Assembly: GCA_016871515.1 (NCBI GenBank)
Contig: VHDE01000006.1
Coordinates: 64,460 to 102,627, forward strand
Direction of reading: 5' to 3'
Origin: Verrucomicrobiota bacterium
GTDB taxonomy: Bacteria; Verrucomicrobiota; Verrucomicrobiia; Limisphaerales; SIBE01
DNA: 38,168 nt
A model generated the notes under the pieces. It was given only the letters and a program-made list of their open reading frames with translations. It made no database searches and had not been told where the DNA came from. Of the stretch, positions 1 to 9,104 are shown piece by piece. A program made the position numbers and the translations under genes. Positions within the stretch are counted from its first letter, which is position 1; each line of letters opens with the position of its first letter.

Positions 1-823
1 TCTGCCAGCGAATGTCAAAGGATTTGCCCGCAGGCTGCGAAGTCTTTAATCGCTTCGGCGCTTTGCGAAGCGGCCCGACCGGTTTTTCGCCGAAGTCCGA
101 ACTCTTCGAGGCCACCGGAATGACGCCCGTATCGACCAAGTCCACTACTTGCCGCCTATTGACATTCACGACGGCCACAACGCCTTCGATGGGCCGGGCA
201 TAAGGATTCTTGGCCTTCGCCCGGTAATAAGAAAGGGTCCGCAACAGACGCGTTCCGTCCGGCGCGCTCGTCGGTGGAACGGTTCCCGGCGCCCAAAGAT
301 CGATGACGACATCGTCATAATTTGTGATGCCCCGCCTGTCCATCGCTGCGCGCCATCGAGCGTCCTGGCGGACAATGGCCGGCACCGTATCGAACTCCTC
401 CGTCAACACTGCGGGCTGGACATTGGGAACATGCTTCCAGCTAACAACCGCGTGCTCTGACAAGTCCACAATTGCTTCGAGCGTCTGGTTGGCTTGACGG
501 CCTAAAATCACGGCAAAGGCATGGCGACCCATCGGCGCGCCCGGCCGAAAATCGCGCACCACTTCCTTGGTTGGCTCGTGAAGGGCGATCATTGGAAAAA
601 GGGCGTTGCGCGGCAACTTGCCGCTTGCTCCGAGAATCTCGACGGCCAGCGCGATTTCCCTTTCGTTGAGCGGGTCCAGCGGATGGGCGTCTGTTCGTGT
701 CAAACGACCTCGCGCTGCCGCACCCGCCAGCTGTGCGTCTAGAGCCGCGAAGCTCCAAATCGCGAGAACAATCTTGAAAAGTAACGATCCCGTTCGAACG
801 ATAGATGGTCTTGTTGTGCTCAT
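1..823 (-). CDS. Copper (primary) amine oxidase, N-terminal part, cut by window edge
   Basis: Reading the minus strand from the ATG at 823 gives 274 uninterrupted codons running off the window start. Residues 1 to about 37 form a signal peptide (basic start, hydrophobic core LLFKIVLAIWSFAAL), so the enzyme is exported. Residues about 48-130 match the Cu_amine_oxidN2 domain (start HPLDPLNEREIALAVEIL). Residues about 140-245 match N3, with NPYARPIEGVVAVV and LVDTGVIPV, as in Arthrobacter and E. coli amine oxidases. The family oxidatively deaminates primary amines with a topaquinone cofactor and copper. The TPQ tyrosine and the three copper histidines lie in the C-terminal domain, outside the window, so activity cannot be judged. 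No clear Shine-Dalgarno is seen. It is divergent from the FAD oxidase at 1264. The family assignment is firm; the substrate is unknown. Confidence 0.88.
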   Translation of the reverse strand, partial: MSTTRPSIVRTGSLLFKIVLAIWSFAALDAQLAGAAARGRLTRTDAHPLDPLNEREIALAVEILGASGKLPRNALFPMIALHEPTKEVVRDFRPGAPMGRHAFAVILGRQANQTLEAIVDLSEHAVVSWKHVPNVQPAVLTEEFDTVPAIVRQDARWRAAMDRRGITNYDDVVIDLWAPGTVPPTSAPDGTRLLRTLSYYRAKAKNPYARPIEGVVAVVNVNRRQVVDLVDTGVIPVASKSSDFGEKPVGPLRKAPKRLKTSQPAGKSFDIRWQ

Positions 824-1263
824 GGCAAAGGCCCGGTTGAGGGCGCTGTCATAACGGTTCCACGGAGTCAAATCAAGGAGCGAACCTGAGCGTCTTGTAT
901 TGCAACATTGCTCCCAGTCCGATCAGCGAGCAGAATAATTAAGAAGCACGAGAAGCTGGTCGCGCAATTCGCTGAGATTACGTCGCAAATCCAACTGAAG
1001 ATCAAGCAGAGGCGAAAGCGCAACTCCGGCTCGTCGGATTAGGTCGGCAGCGGAATTCAGCACGTGCGATGAAAACTGTCGGTCAAGGGACGGCAGCGTT
1101 TACGCTGCAGAACGGTTCGAAGAGTCCAAACGTTCCGAAGCGTTTCGAACGTCCGCCAATTTCGCGTTCTGCAGCGTGAACGCTGCGCTCCGGACCGTGT
1201 TGATCGCACTCACTTCAGGCACCTGCCTCGACATCAGGGCCGCAATTGCCTAAGTTGACGCGA
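824..1263. other. Intergenic region with long inverted repeat
   Basis: This gap separates two divergent genes, so promoters for both should lie here, but I cannot place convincing -35/-10 boxes. The only clear structure is the inverted repeat at 1093-1186. A short plus-strand stretch around 940-1040 reads as a lysine- and glutamine-rich peptide without a good start. I do not call it a gene. Confidence 0.4.
1093..1186. repeat. Inverted repeat, 22-bp arms
   Basis: The left arm 1093-1114 and right arm 1165-1186 are reverse complements with one mismatch over 22 bp. Each arm is itself nearly palindromic (GCAGCGTTTACGCTGC). The spacer also contains paired CGGTTCGAA/TTCGAACG words. The right side runs into GCTCCGG, the same GGAGCGC-like end seen in the repeats at 2794 and 8845. 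It would fold into a long hairpin or cruciform. The pattern is that of a dispersed palindromic element, not a terminator, because no T-tract follows. Confidence 0.75.
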
Positions 1264-2715
1264 ATGGCCACCGGCACTCAAAAGGTAACTCCGGCCTTCG
1301 TCGATGAATTGCGTCTCGTCGTAGGTTTGGATGCAATTGTTTCGGCCGCAGATGAGCTCCTCGTTTACGAATGCGACGCTTATACATTGGAGAAAAAGCG
1401 GCCGGACCTTGTTGTCCTTCCGAAAAGCACCGCCGAAGCGGCCGCCGTCGTGAAGCTTTGCTTCAAACACCGCGTCGCTTTTATTCCTCGCGGCGCGGGA
1501 ACGAACTTAAGCGGCGCCCTGCTGCCAGTCGAAGGCGGTGTTTTCATCGCGCTGACGCGGATGGCGAAGATTATTTCGATCGATTACCGGAATCGGCGAG
1601 CGCTTGTGGAAGCAGGTTGCATCAACGCTTGGGTCACGAACGCGGTCAAAGCGCGCGGATTTCTCTATGCGCCCGATCCTTCCAGCCAACCTGCTTGCAC
1701 CATTGGCGGCAACGTGGCCACAAATTCGGGCGGCCCGCACACGTTGAAATATGGCGTCACCACAAATCATGTTCTCGGGTTCGAAATGGTTTTGCCGGAC
1801 GGCGAAATCATCTGGCTCGGCGCGAAACCCGACGGTGGTGAAGAAGTCGATGGCTACGATCTGCGCGGCGCAGTAATCGGCAGCGAGGGGATGTTTGGGA
1901 TTGTGACGCGCGTTCTCGTTAAACTCACGCGCGCGCCGCAGGCCTATAAAACAATGCTCGGTATCTTTGGCAATGTCGATGATGCGAGCCAGACGGTCAG
2001 TGACATTATTGCGGCGGGCATTATTCCAGGCGCCCTCGAGATGATGGACCAGTTGATAACCCAGGCCGTCGAAGCCGCTTATCACTTCGGATTCCCGCTC
2101 GACGCCGGTGCGGTTCTGATCGTGGAACTCGATGGCTTGGCCGCAGGTTTGGACCGCCAAGCCGAGCGCGTGATTGAAGTATGCCTGAAGAACCGGGCCC
2201 GTGAAGTGCGCGCGGCGAAGTCCGATGAGGAACGAGCCCTGCTTTGGAAATGCCGCAAGCGAGCTTTCGGCGCCATCGGCCGGCTCAGCCCAAACTTTTT
2301 GACGCAAGACGGCGTTGTGCCGCGGTCCAAGCTTCCCGAAATCATGCGCTTCATCGCCGCGACCAGCGAGAAGTTCGGCCTGCGCATTCCCAACGTCTTT
2401 CACGCGGGCGACGGCAACATTCATCCGCTGGTGCTTTACGATGAACGCGATCCAGATCAGGTTCGCCGCGCCGTGGCGGCCGGAGAAGAGATCTTGCAGA
2501 GATGCGTGGAACTCGGCGGCAGCGTCACCGGCGAACACGGGATCGGTGTAGAGAAGATCGATTTCATGGCGAAACAATTCAGCGAACATGATCTCGATGC
2601 CATGCGGATGCTGCGAAAGGTCTTCGATCCGGAAATGCGCTGCAATCCGCACAAGATGTTTCCAGGATCCAAACGCTGCGCCGACTTCGCGCCTCGGAAA
2701 CAAGCCTCCGCCTGA
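1264..2715 (+). CDS. glcD: FAD-linked oxidase, glycolate oxidase subunit GlcD type
   Basis: A 483-residue FAD-binding PCMH-type oxidase that would oxidise a 2-hydroxy acid such as glycolate or D-lactate to the 2-oxo acid. The N-terminal FAD_binding_4 domain includes PRGAGTNLSGALLP and IGGNVATNSGGPHTLKYGV, the pyrophosphate- and flavin-binding segments. The C-terminal FAD-oxidase_C domain carries FHAGDGNIHPLVLYD and GGSVTGEHGIGVEK, followed by FDPEMRCNPHKMFPG, a typical GlcD tail. The length is normal for the family. I chose ATG 1264; in-frame TTG codons at 1246 and 1255 would add up to six residues, and none has a strong ribosome site. GlcE and GlcF are not adjacent, so this could be a stand-alone D-lactate dehydrogenase-like enzyme. 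It has no export signal and should be cytoplasmic or peripheral on the membrane. Confidence 0.93.
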   Translation: MATGTQKVTPAFVDELRLVVGLDAIVSAADELLVYECDAYTLEKKRPDLVVLPKSTAEAAAVVKLCFKHRVAFIPRGAGTNLSGALLPVEGGVFIALTRMAKIISIDYRNRRALVEAGCINAWVTNAVKARGFLYAPDPSSQPACTIGGNVATNSGGPHTLKYGVTTNHVLGFEMVLPDGEIIWLGAKPDGGEEVDGYDLRGAVIGSEGMFGIVTRVLVKLTRAPQAYKTMLGIFGNVDDASQTVSDIIAAGIIPGALEMMDQLITQAVEAAYHFGFPLDAGAVLIVELDGLAAGLDRQAERVIEVCLKNRAREVRAAKSDEERALLWKCRKRAFGAIGRLSPNFLTQDGVVPRSKLPEIMRFIAATSEKFGLRIPNVFHAGDGNIHPLVLYDERDPDQVRRAVAAGEEILQRCVELGGSVTGEHGIGVEKIDFMAKQFSEHDLDAMRMLRKVFDPEMRCNPHKMFPGSKRCADFAPRKQASA

Positions 2716-2793
2716 GACTAGAATATCGGCCCCGACCGCCTCGATCGCATTCCCCGCCCTCTTGCAGTCAAATCGCACCTTTCCAAGGATGCG

Positions 2794-2853
2794 AGCAATT
2801 ATCACCATGGGAGCGCGGACTCGGCGGTCCGCGCTCCCATGGTGATAATTGCT
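2794..2853. repeat. Perfect 27-bp inverted repeat (long hairpin)
   Basis: Arms 2794-2820 and 2827-2853 are perfect reverse complements separated by a 6-base loop. The inner half is GGGAGCGCGGAC/GTCCGCGCTCCC and the outer half is an A+T-richer word. The GGAGCGC core recurs in other intergenic hairpins of this window. No T-tract follows on either strand, so I read it as a palindromic repeat element that may also stop or stabilise the glcD transcript. Confidence 0.8.
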
Positions 2854-2902
2854 GCAAGGATGAGGAGCTAGACAAAGGAGACGTTGGAGTGAAGGATAGG
2901 AC

Positions 2903-3802
2903 ATGGAACATGGTGAGTTCGTTATGGAATCCAGCGTCATCCCGGCACATTCCGAGCGTCAGGCCATGGATTGGAGCCTGGTGTTGGCCAGCCAGGAAAT
3001 TCCGACCACCATTCAACGCTTAGGAGAAACAAGCTGGGCGCTCGTGGTCGATGGCGAGCATCACGAGCGCGCCTTGGAGGCCATTCGGCTGTATCGATTG
3101 GAGAACCGGCGCTGGAAGTGGCAACAGCAGCTCCCCTGGTCGGATTTCACCTTTCATTGGGGCGCGATCTTTTGGTGTCTGTTTCTTGTGTTTGCTTTCC
3201 AAATCAGCACCGTGACTTCGGCAGACCTGCGACAAGGGTGGGTCTTCAGCAGCAAAGCGGTTCAGGCGGGCGAATGGTGGCGCGTTTTCACTGCCATTCT
3301 TCTCCATGCAGACCTGCCACATCTCGTCTTCAATGCCATCACTGGTTTTGTTCTTTTCGGCCTCGCCATGGCGCGTTTTGGAACAGGCTGCGCTTTATTC
3401 GCGTCATATTTGGCGGGAGCAGCCGGATACGCTTCCGGCCTTCTCTTGTACAAAAATCACTATCAAGCGGTGGGAGCTTCAGGAATGGTGATGGGCGCTC
3501 TCGGGCTGATCGCCGTTCAAGTGTTTCCTCGCTGGCGCATGAATGGAGCCGCGCTGAAACATTGGTTTCGAAGTCTCCTGGCGGGCATTCTCCTGTTCAT
3601 CTTTCTGGGGACTAGTCCGAAGACGGATGTTGTGGCACATCTGGGCGGCTTCGTCGCCGGCATTGTGTTGGGGGCCTTGCTTCACTTGTTACCGAGCCGA
3701 ATCGTCCAAAGCCAAAGCATCGCGCGCGGCAGTTGGGTCGCCTTCGTTTTCCTTCTTCTTTTGCCTGGCTGTCTGGCGTCACAAGAGATTCGCGTGCGTT
3801 GA
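2903..3802 (+). CDS. Rhomboid family intramembrane serine protease
   Basis: A 299-residue polytopic membrane protease that cleaves transmembrane segments within the bilayer. Residues 1-80 are a soluble cytoplasmic extension ending in a tryptophan-rich stretch. A first membrane segment lies at about 85-102. The rhomboid core has HADLPHLVFN (H135, H140, N144, the conserved loop pattern), the nucleophile motif GASG with S193, and the partner histidine H246 in VVAHLGGFVAG. Both residues of the Ser-His catalytic dyad are therefore present. A last hydrophobic segment at about 277-291 follows the core. AAGGA at 2892-2896 lies six bases upstream of ATG 2903 and supports this start. No substrate is evident from the neighbours; the gene sits alone between two repeat-containing gaps. 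Confidence 0.93.
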   Translation: MEHGEFVMESSVIPAHSERQAMDWSLVLASQEIPTTIQRLGETSWALVVDGEHHERALEAIRLYRLENRRWKWQQQLPWSDFTFHWGAIFWCLFLVFAFQISTVTSADLRQGWVFSSKAVQAGEWWRVFTAILLHADLPHLVFNAITGFVLFGLAMARFGTGCALFASYLAGAAGYASGLLLYKNHYQAVGASGMVMGALGLIAVQVFPRWRMNGAALKHWFRSLLAGILLFIFLGTSPKTDVVAHLGGFVAGIVLGALLHLLPSRIVQSQSIARGSWVAFVFLLLLPGCLASQEIRVR

Positions 3803-3869
3803 AACCACCAACGACTCCGTTGCGTCTAGGGTGGCGTCGCGGATGTGTTGGCAGCAGTTCTGCCCCGAT

Positions 3870-3941
3870 GGCAAGACAAGCGTCTCGCCTGTCCTGCTTT
3901 TGGCGCCGGCAAATGCTGGACAGGCGGGACGTTTATCCTGC
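3870..3941. repeat. Imperfect inverted repeat, about 28-bp arms
   Basis: The arms 3870-3897 and 3914-3941 pair imperfectly around the word CGTCTCGCCTGTCC and its complement. The spacer is a short GGCGCCGGC-containing loop. It lies in the gap between the rhomboid and TPR-peptidase genes. The GGCGAGACG word is shared with the sequence near 29291, which suggests the same repeat family. Confidence 0.6.
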
Positions 3942-4062
3942 GACGGCGGTTCACGGGCAGAATTGACCTTGCGGCGTTGGGCTTGGACTGAGTTGTTGCA
4001 CTGGCCAAGCAATTAGGCTATATGTGTTCATGCTTTTCTGCGTGAGAATTGATCACCCTCAG

Positions 4063-6639
4063 ATGTCGCAAAGATATTCTCCCCAGCCAGCTCCAGCGTT
4101 GGCGGTTGTCCTCACCACACTTGTCTGCTTCTCGGTGCTTGCGCCTCGGCTGGCGGGCGCTGAACTGGAAGAGTGCCAGAAACTTTACTTGCGAGGCGAG
4201 TATTCGGACTGCATTCACAAAGTGCAGGAGACGATGCGGACCCGGTACGTCAATGAAGATTGGTCGCTCTTGCTGACGAAATCCCACCTTTCGGCCGGGC
4301 AATATCCCCAGGCTCTCAACGTCATTTCCAACGCGATGGATCGGCATCCGCAAAGCTTGCGAGTGCGCGTGCTCGCGCACGATGTCTTCCGCCAAAATGG
4401 AGAAGTCGAACGCGCGAAAAACCTTCTCGAGGAAATGAACCGGCTTGGCAGCTCACGCTGGAGTTACCGTGATTCCTCCGGCATGGTTGCCCTCGGACAA
4501 ACTGCTCTGCTCTTGGGCGCCGATCCGCGTTTAGTTCTGGAGAACTTCTTTAACCCGGTCAAGAAACAGGAGCCGGACTTTCGGGAAACTTACTTGGCCA
4601 TTGGCGAGCTCGCGTTGAAAAAGAGCGATGACGCTCTGGCATCGCAGAACTTTCAGGACGCGTTGAAACGTTTCCCGAAGGATCCCGAAATACTCTACGG
4701 CCTCGCCCGAGCGTTTTCTTCCGGTGATCGCACGAAGATGATCGAGCATTTGGAATCGGCGCTCGAACAAAACGCCAAACATGTTCCGAGCATGCTCCTC
4801 ATGGTCGATCACCTGATCGATGCCGAAGAGTACAAAGAAGCGTCCAGAACTCTGGATAAAGCGCTCGCAGTTAATCCGTCCCACCCGGAAGCGTGGGCTT
4901 ATCGCGCCGTCCTGGCACACCTGAACAGTAATGCTGACGAAGAAAAGAAAGCGCGCGCTTCGGCCTTGCAATACTGGAAGACCAATCCGCAGGTCGATTA
5001 TTTAATTGGCCAGAAGTTGTCCCAGAAATATCGCTTCACCGAAGGCTCGGCTTATCAACGGCAAGCCGTTCGATCCGATGTGGATTTTTTACCCGCCAAG
5101 ATTCAATTCGCGCAGGACCTTCTGCGCCTAGGCGAAAATGACCAGGGATGGAGTCTCGCGGATGAAGTGCACAAAAGGGATGGCTACGACGTTCTCGCCT
5201 ACAATCTTGTCACACTGCGCGATAGTCTGTCGCGATTTCAAACGTTGACCAATCAGGATTTCCTGCTGCGCATGCATCCGCATGAAGCTGGAATTTACGG
5301 CGAACGAGCCATGGGCCTTCTGCAGCGCGCCAAGGACACATTGTCCCGCAAGTACGGCTACGAACCGCCGAAACACACGATCGTCGAGATTTTTCCCGAA
5401 CAAAAGGACTTTGCTGTTCGAACATTCGGCATGCCCGGCGGCGCCGGTTATTTGGGAGTCTGTTTCGGGTGCGTGATCACGGCAAACAGCCCCGCTTCAC
5501 AGACGTCCAATCCATCGAATTGGGAAGCGGTTCTCTGGCATGAGTTCTGTCATGTCGTGACACTTGGTCTCACGAAAAACAAAATGCCTCGCTGGCTCAG
5601 CGAAGGCATTTCCGTTTACGAAGAGCGGCAGGCCAACCCGGCCTGGGGCGAAAACATTACGCCACGTTACCGCCAGATGATTCTCAAAGGCGATCTAACG
5701 CCGATTGGAGAACTAAGCGGCGCTTTCCTGACGCCGAAGGACGGACTTCACTTGCAGTTCGCGTACTATCAATCGTCGCTCGTGGTCGAATTCTTGATCG
5801 AGCGGTTCGGCCTCGACGCCATCAAACGCATTCTCCGTGACCTCGGCGAAGGCAAATCGATTAACGAAACTATCGAAGCACACACAGCGCCGTTGGAGAA
5901 GTTAGAGCGAGAATTTGCCGCGTCCGCTCGAGCGCGCGCCGAGAAATTGGGTGCTGGGCTCGACTGGAAGGAACCGGAACGTGATCCGTCCGGCCGCCGC
6001 ATCATCGGCCAGATGCCGGACCATCCCAAGAATTACTTCACGCTCATCCAAAGAGCGAAGAAGCTTTTGGCTGATAAGAAGTGGGAGGAAGCGAAAGCGC
6101 CCATCCAGACGATTCTCGAACACTATCCCGACGGCGCCGGCTCCGACAGCGCTCACCTGTTGCTAGCGGCCGCCCATCGCGGGCTCAATGAGACGGACCA
6201 GGAACGCGCCGCTTTGGAAAAGGTCGGCCGGTTGGATGCTGATGCGACCGATGCCTTTCTTCGTTTGATGGAGCTGGCCAGCACCAAGGAAGAGTGGGAT
6301 GCAGTGGCTGTAAATGCGGAGCGCTATTTCGCGGTCAATCCTCTGGTCGCGCAACCGTACCGTTACAAGGCCCGGGCCAGTGAAGGATTGGAAAAACCAG
6401 TCGACGCGATTCAATCTTATCGAACCTTGCTCAAGCTCGATCCGGCTGATTTGGCTGACGTGCATTTCCGGCTGGCGAAGTTGCTGCATGAAGCGGGCGA
6501 TCCGGCCGCCAAGCGACACGCCATTCAGGCGCTCGAGGAAGCGCCGAGGTTTCGCGAAGCGCACAAGTTGCTCCTCAGCATTGTTGAAAAAGAAAATGGC
6601 AGCTCGGCAAAAAGGCCGGACCAGCTGCCACCACGATAG
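4063..6639 (+). CDS. Exported TPR protein with peptidase-MA-like zinc metallopeptidase domain
   Basis: An 858-residue protein with a signal peptide (hydrophobic core LAVVLTTLVCFSVLAPRLAGA), so it acts in the periplasm or at the surface. The N-terminal half is helical TPR repeats, for example ALAVNPSHPEAWAYRAVLAHL. A gluzincin-type centre follows: H493-E494-F-C-H497, then the third zinc ligand E514 in RWLSEGISVYEE, as in the peptidase MA-like family. More TPRs fill the C-terminus after about residue 640. I chose ATG 4063 because the signal peptide starts there; GTG 4024 and ATG 4030 lie upstream in frame. DUF4159 begins 11 bases after its stop and MoxR follows, so the three may be co-transcribed. 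No specific substrate is known; TPR peptidases of this type are usually thought to work on envelope proteins. Confidence 0.85.
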   Translation: MSQRYSPQPAPALAVVLTTLVCFSVLAPRLAGAELEECQKLYLRGEYSDCIHKVQETMRTRYVNEDWSLLLTKSHLSAGQYPQALNVISNAMDRHPQSLRVRVLAHDVFRQNGEVERAKNLLEEMNRLGSSRWSYRDSSGMVALGQTALLLGADPRLVLENFFNPVKKQEPDFRETYLAIGELALKKSDDALASQNFQDALKRFPKDPEILYGLARAFSSGDRTKMIEHLESALEQNAKHVPSMLLMVDHLIDAEEYKEASRTLDKALAVNPSHPEAWAYRAVLAHLNSNADEEKKARASALQYWKTNPQVDYLIGQKLSQKYRFTEGSAYQRQAVRSDVDFLPAKIQFAQDLLRLGENDQGWSLADEVHKRDGYDVLAYNLVTLRDSLSRFQTLTNQDFLLRMHPHEAGIYGERAMGLLQRAKDTLSRKYGYEPPKHTIVEIFPEQKDFAVRTFGMPGGAGYLGVCFGCVITANSPASQTSNPSNWEAVLWHEFCHVVTLGLTKNKMPRWLSEGISVYEERQANPAWGENITPRYRQMILKGDLTPIGELSGAFLTPKDGLHLQFAYYQSSLVVEFLIERFGLDAIKRILRDLGEGKSINETIEAHTAPLEKLEREFAASARARAEKLGAGLDWKEPERDPSGRRIIGQMPDHPKNYFTLIQRAKKLLADKKWEEAKAPIQTILEHYPDGAGSDSAHLLLAAAHRGLNETDQERAALEKVGRLDADATDAFLRLMELASTKEEWDAVAVNAERYFAVNPLVAQPYRYKARASEGLEKPVDAIQSYRTLLKLDPADLADVHFRLAKLLHEAGDPAAKRHAIQALEEAPRFREAHKLLLSIVEKENGSSAKRPDQLPPR

Positions 6640-6650
6640 CCTCGGGCAAA

Positions 6651-7544
6651 ATGGACTTGATCCGCCGACCATCCGACAAACTCGCCGAGTGGATGAAAGC
6701 CGCCATGACAGGGCGTCTCGCAGCGCGGCTTGTGTTTCTGTTGGCCATTGCTGCAAGTATCGTATTCGCGCAGTACCGCCGATCAAGCCGGCCAGTCGAA
6801 GGCGAACGACCGCCTCGGCAAGGAATTCCGGACTGGGAACTTGAACGCAATTTCAAAAAGGACGTTTTTACCTTCGTGCGCGTGAAATACGACTCAGCCT
6901 ATGGAGGTTGGGGACGACGTGGTGGTGGTTGGGCCACAGATTGGCCGGATGCCGAATTGAATTTCTCCTATCGTCTGGAACAGATGACATCATTGAGGGT
7001 GGACCCGGACGGAAAATTCCTCGAACTCACGGATGAAGAGATCTTTGACTACCCCTTCATTTACATGATTGAACCCGGGGCGATGGTTCTCTCAGATGAA
7101 GAGGCAGCTTGTTTGCGCCGCTATCTCTTGAGCGGTGGGTTTCTAATGGTGGATGATTTTTGGGGGGAGGCGGCATGGGAAAACTTTTACGAACAAATTA
7201 GGCGCGCCTTCCCTGATCGCGAGCCGCAGGAGTTGTCTCTCGATCATCCGATCTTTCGCGCTGTCTTTCCGCTCTCTGAAAAACCGCAAATGCCAAGCAT
7301 TCATCACGCGATGAGCTACAAAGGAACACCCTATCAGAATTACGAGCGACCAGATGCAGCGGAAGTGCACTACAAGGCTCTTTTCGACGATAAGGGGCGA
7401 ATGATGGCGATCATTTGCCACAACACCGATCTCGGAGATGGATGGGAAGAGGAGGGCGTCGACCCATGGTACTTCAATGAGTTTGCGGAAAAGAAGGCTT
7501 ACCCGATGGGCATCAATATCGTCTTCTACGCCATGACACATTGA
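6651..7544 (+). CDS. DUF4159 domain-containing exported protein
   Basis: A 297-residue protein. An N-terminal hydrophobic segment (LAARLVFLLAIAASIVFA) serves as signal peptide or anchor. The rest is a DUF4159 domain with the hallmarks YDSAYGGWG, a tyrosine- and proline-rich centre (DYPFIYMIEPG), GGFLMVDDFWG and a C-terminal GINIVFYAMTH. DUF4159 has a class I glutamine amidotransferase-like fold and usually occurs in MoxR/DUF58/Bat-type gene clusters. Here it lies between the TPR peptidase and a MoxR ATPase on the same strand. ATG 6651 is used; ATG 6693 would give a shorter signal peptide. No biochemical activity is established for the family. Confidence 0.87.
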   Translation: MDLIRRPSDKLAEWMKAAMTGRLAARLVFLLAIAASIVFAQYRRSSRPVEGERPPRQGIPDWELERNFKKDVFTFVRVKYDSAYGGWGRRGGGWATDWPDAELNFSYRLEQMTSLRVDPDGKFLELTDEEIFDYPFIYMIEPGAMVLSDEEAACLRRYLLSGGFLMVDDFWGEAAWENFYEQIRRAFPDREPQELSLDHPIFRAVFPLSEKPQMPSIHHAMSYKGTPYQNYERPDAAEVHYKALFDDKGRMMAIICHNTDLGDGWEEEGVDPWYFNEFAEKKAYPMGINIVFYAMTH

Positions 7545-7564
7545 AAATGTTCTGCCTGTATCGC

Positions 7565-7688
7565 GTAGCGCAGCCTGCCAGTCTGCTGTTTCGCAGGATG
7601 CCATCTTGCGCGACTGCAATTGCTCCAAAAGCAAGAAGACGCCGCCGGTTGGCAATCGGCAAAACGGCAGACTGGCAGTCTGCGCTGC
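7565..7688. repeat. Inverted repeat element, 30-bp arms
   Basis: Arms 7565-7594 and 7659-7688 are reverse complements with about four mismatches over 30 bases. The inner word is CTGCCAGTCTGC and the outer end reads GTAGCGCAG. The spacer holds further complementary words. It fills most of the gap between the DUF4159 and MoxR genes, so it may act as a partial transcription barrier or a processing site in that operon. Confidence 0.75.
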
Positions 7689-7721
7689 AAATGAGATTTC
7701 AAAAACGAAAAGGAAACCAAC

Positions 7722-8753
7722 GTGCATAAAGTGATAGACTCATACGAAACGGAAAAACAGACCGTCGAACACCTCCTGGGCGGCCGGTCCAAAATCTCCA
7801 CGGAACTCTCCAAGGTCATCGTGGGCCAAAAAGCGGTGATCGAAGAATTGCTCATCGCCCTTTTCGCGGGAGGCCATTGTTTGATTACCGGAGCGCCCGG
7901 CCTGGCGAAAACACTTTTGATCAAATCGATCGCGCAGATTTTTCATCTAAAGTTTCAACGCATCCAGTTCACGCCCGACCTCATGCCGGCCGACATCACC
8001 GGAACGGAAATTCTCGAGGAAACCGGCGAAGGACGCCGCATGGTTTTTGTGCGTGGCCCAATCTTCGCCAACATGATTCTGGCCGATGAAATCAATCGCA
8101 CTCCGCCCAAAACTCAAGCCGCGCTGCTCGAAGCGATGCAGGAACATCAAGTCACGGCGTCGGGCGTTCGTCATCCGTTGCCTGAACCGTTCTTCGTTCT
8201 GGCAACGCAGAACCCGATCGAAATGGAAGGCACGTATCCCCTTCCCGAAGCGCAGCTCGACCGGTTCATGTTCAACGTGGTGATTGATTATTTGCCAGAA
8301 GATGACGAAGTGGCGGTCGTCGTGCAAACCACAGCGCGGCAACCGGAGCCGATCATACCATTCTTCAGCGACCAGGATGTGCTGCGTTTTCATGAAATCG
8401 TGCGAAAGGTTCCCATCGCGGAAGAAGTGGTCCGTTATGCCGTACGCCTCGCCGCAGCTTCCCGGCCGCGACAAAAAGGAACGCCAGACTTCATTAATGA
8501 ATGGGTCAGTTGGGGAGCTGGACTGCGAGCGGCGCAGTACCTCGTCCTAGGCGCCAAAGCGCGGGCCTTGCTCCAGAATCGAAGTCACGCCACGGTGGAA
8601 GATATTCAAAAGCTCGCGCACTCGGCCTTGCGCCACCGCATCTTGATCAATTACCGCGCGGAAGCCGAAGGCATCACGGTCGAAAGCGTTGTGGACCGCT
8701 TATTGGAATCGGTCCCCGGAGTCAGAGGCGCCAGCGTCGCAAAGGCAAAGTAA
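7722..8753 (+). CDS. MoxR family AAA+ ATPase
   Basis: A 343-residue AAA_3-type ATPase. The Walker A motif GAPGLAKT is at residues 57-64. Walker B is MILADEIN with D122 and E123, followed by RTPPKTQAALLEAMQE. The sensor segment LATQNPIEMEGTYPLPEAQLDRF is characteristic of MoxR. A helical lid domain forms the C-terminus. MoxR ATPases act as chaperones that help mature or insert metal cofactors in partner proteins, often with VWA-domain proteins. The start is GTG 7722, with AGGA about eight bases upstream. Unusually, no DUF58 or VWA (Bat) gene follows; a palindromic repeat and an unrelated regulator come next. The partner proteins must be encoded elsewhere or were lost. Confidence 0.93.
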   Translation: MHKVIDSYETEKQTVEHLLGGRSKISTELSKVIVGQKAVIEELLIALFAGGHCLITGAPGLAKTLLIKSIAQIFHLKFQRIQFTPDLMPADITGTEILEETGEGRRMVFVRGPIFANMILADEINRTPPKTQAALLEAMQEHQVTASGVRHPLPEPFFVLATQNPIEMEGTYPLPEAQLDRFMFNVVIDYLPEDDEVAVVVQTTARQPEPIIPFFSDQDVLRFHEIVRKVPIAEEVVRYAVRLAAASRPRQKGTPDFINEWVSWGAGLRAAQYLVLGAKARALLQNRSHATVEDIQKLAHSALRHRILINYRAEAEGITVESVVDRLLESVPGVRGASVAKAK

Positions 8754-9104
8754 TTATCGGAAGGCCTGTTAGCTTGCGGCGATCCGTGCCGGGCCAAACG
8801 CGTGAGCGCTTATCTTAAGGTCTTCGAGTCGGCAAGTCTCATTAACGGAGCGCGGACGTTCCTGTCCGCAGCTGTCTGCAGTACGCCGGATCGATTTTTT
8901 TGGACATTGCTGCGGACAGGAATGTCCGCGCTCCGTCAAAATGAAGATTGGCGCATTCGAGTTTGCGCACGTTGCGGCCGACCGAAACCTCTGGTCCGCC
9001 AGGCCAAGCTTGACCTACTATACTCAGATTTGCATCGAAGTCAGTCTTGCTTGACTTTCGAATGCCTAAGCGAAAATCTCGTATTCACTTAATCCCAATC
9101 ATTT
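8754..9104. other. Intergenic region with long inverted repeat
   Basis: No gene is supported here. The main structure is the hairpin at 8845-8936. The stretch just before 9105 is A+T-richer and probably holds the promoter of the regulator gene, but I cannot fix its boxes. Confidence 0.4.
8845..8936. repeat. Inverted repeat element, 27-bp arms
   Basis: Arms 8845-8871 and 8910-8936 pair with a single mismatch over 27 bases. Each starts ACGGAGCGCGGAC and continues with a self-complementary word around TCCTGTCCGC. The loop carries a run of seven T. The ACGGAGCGCGGAC end links it to the element at 2794, although the inner words differ. Confidence 0.8.

Noticed and set aside
1507..2940. Minus-strand open frame of 477 codons
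   Set aside because: It is the reverse of the well-supported glcD gene. No family motifs are seen.
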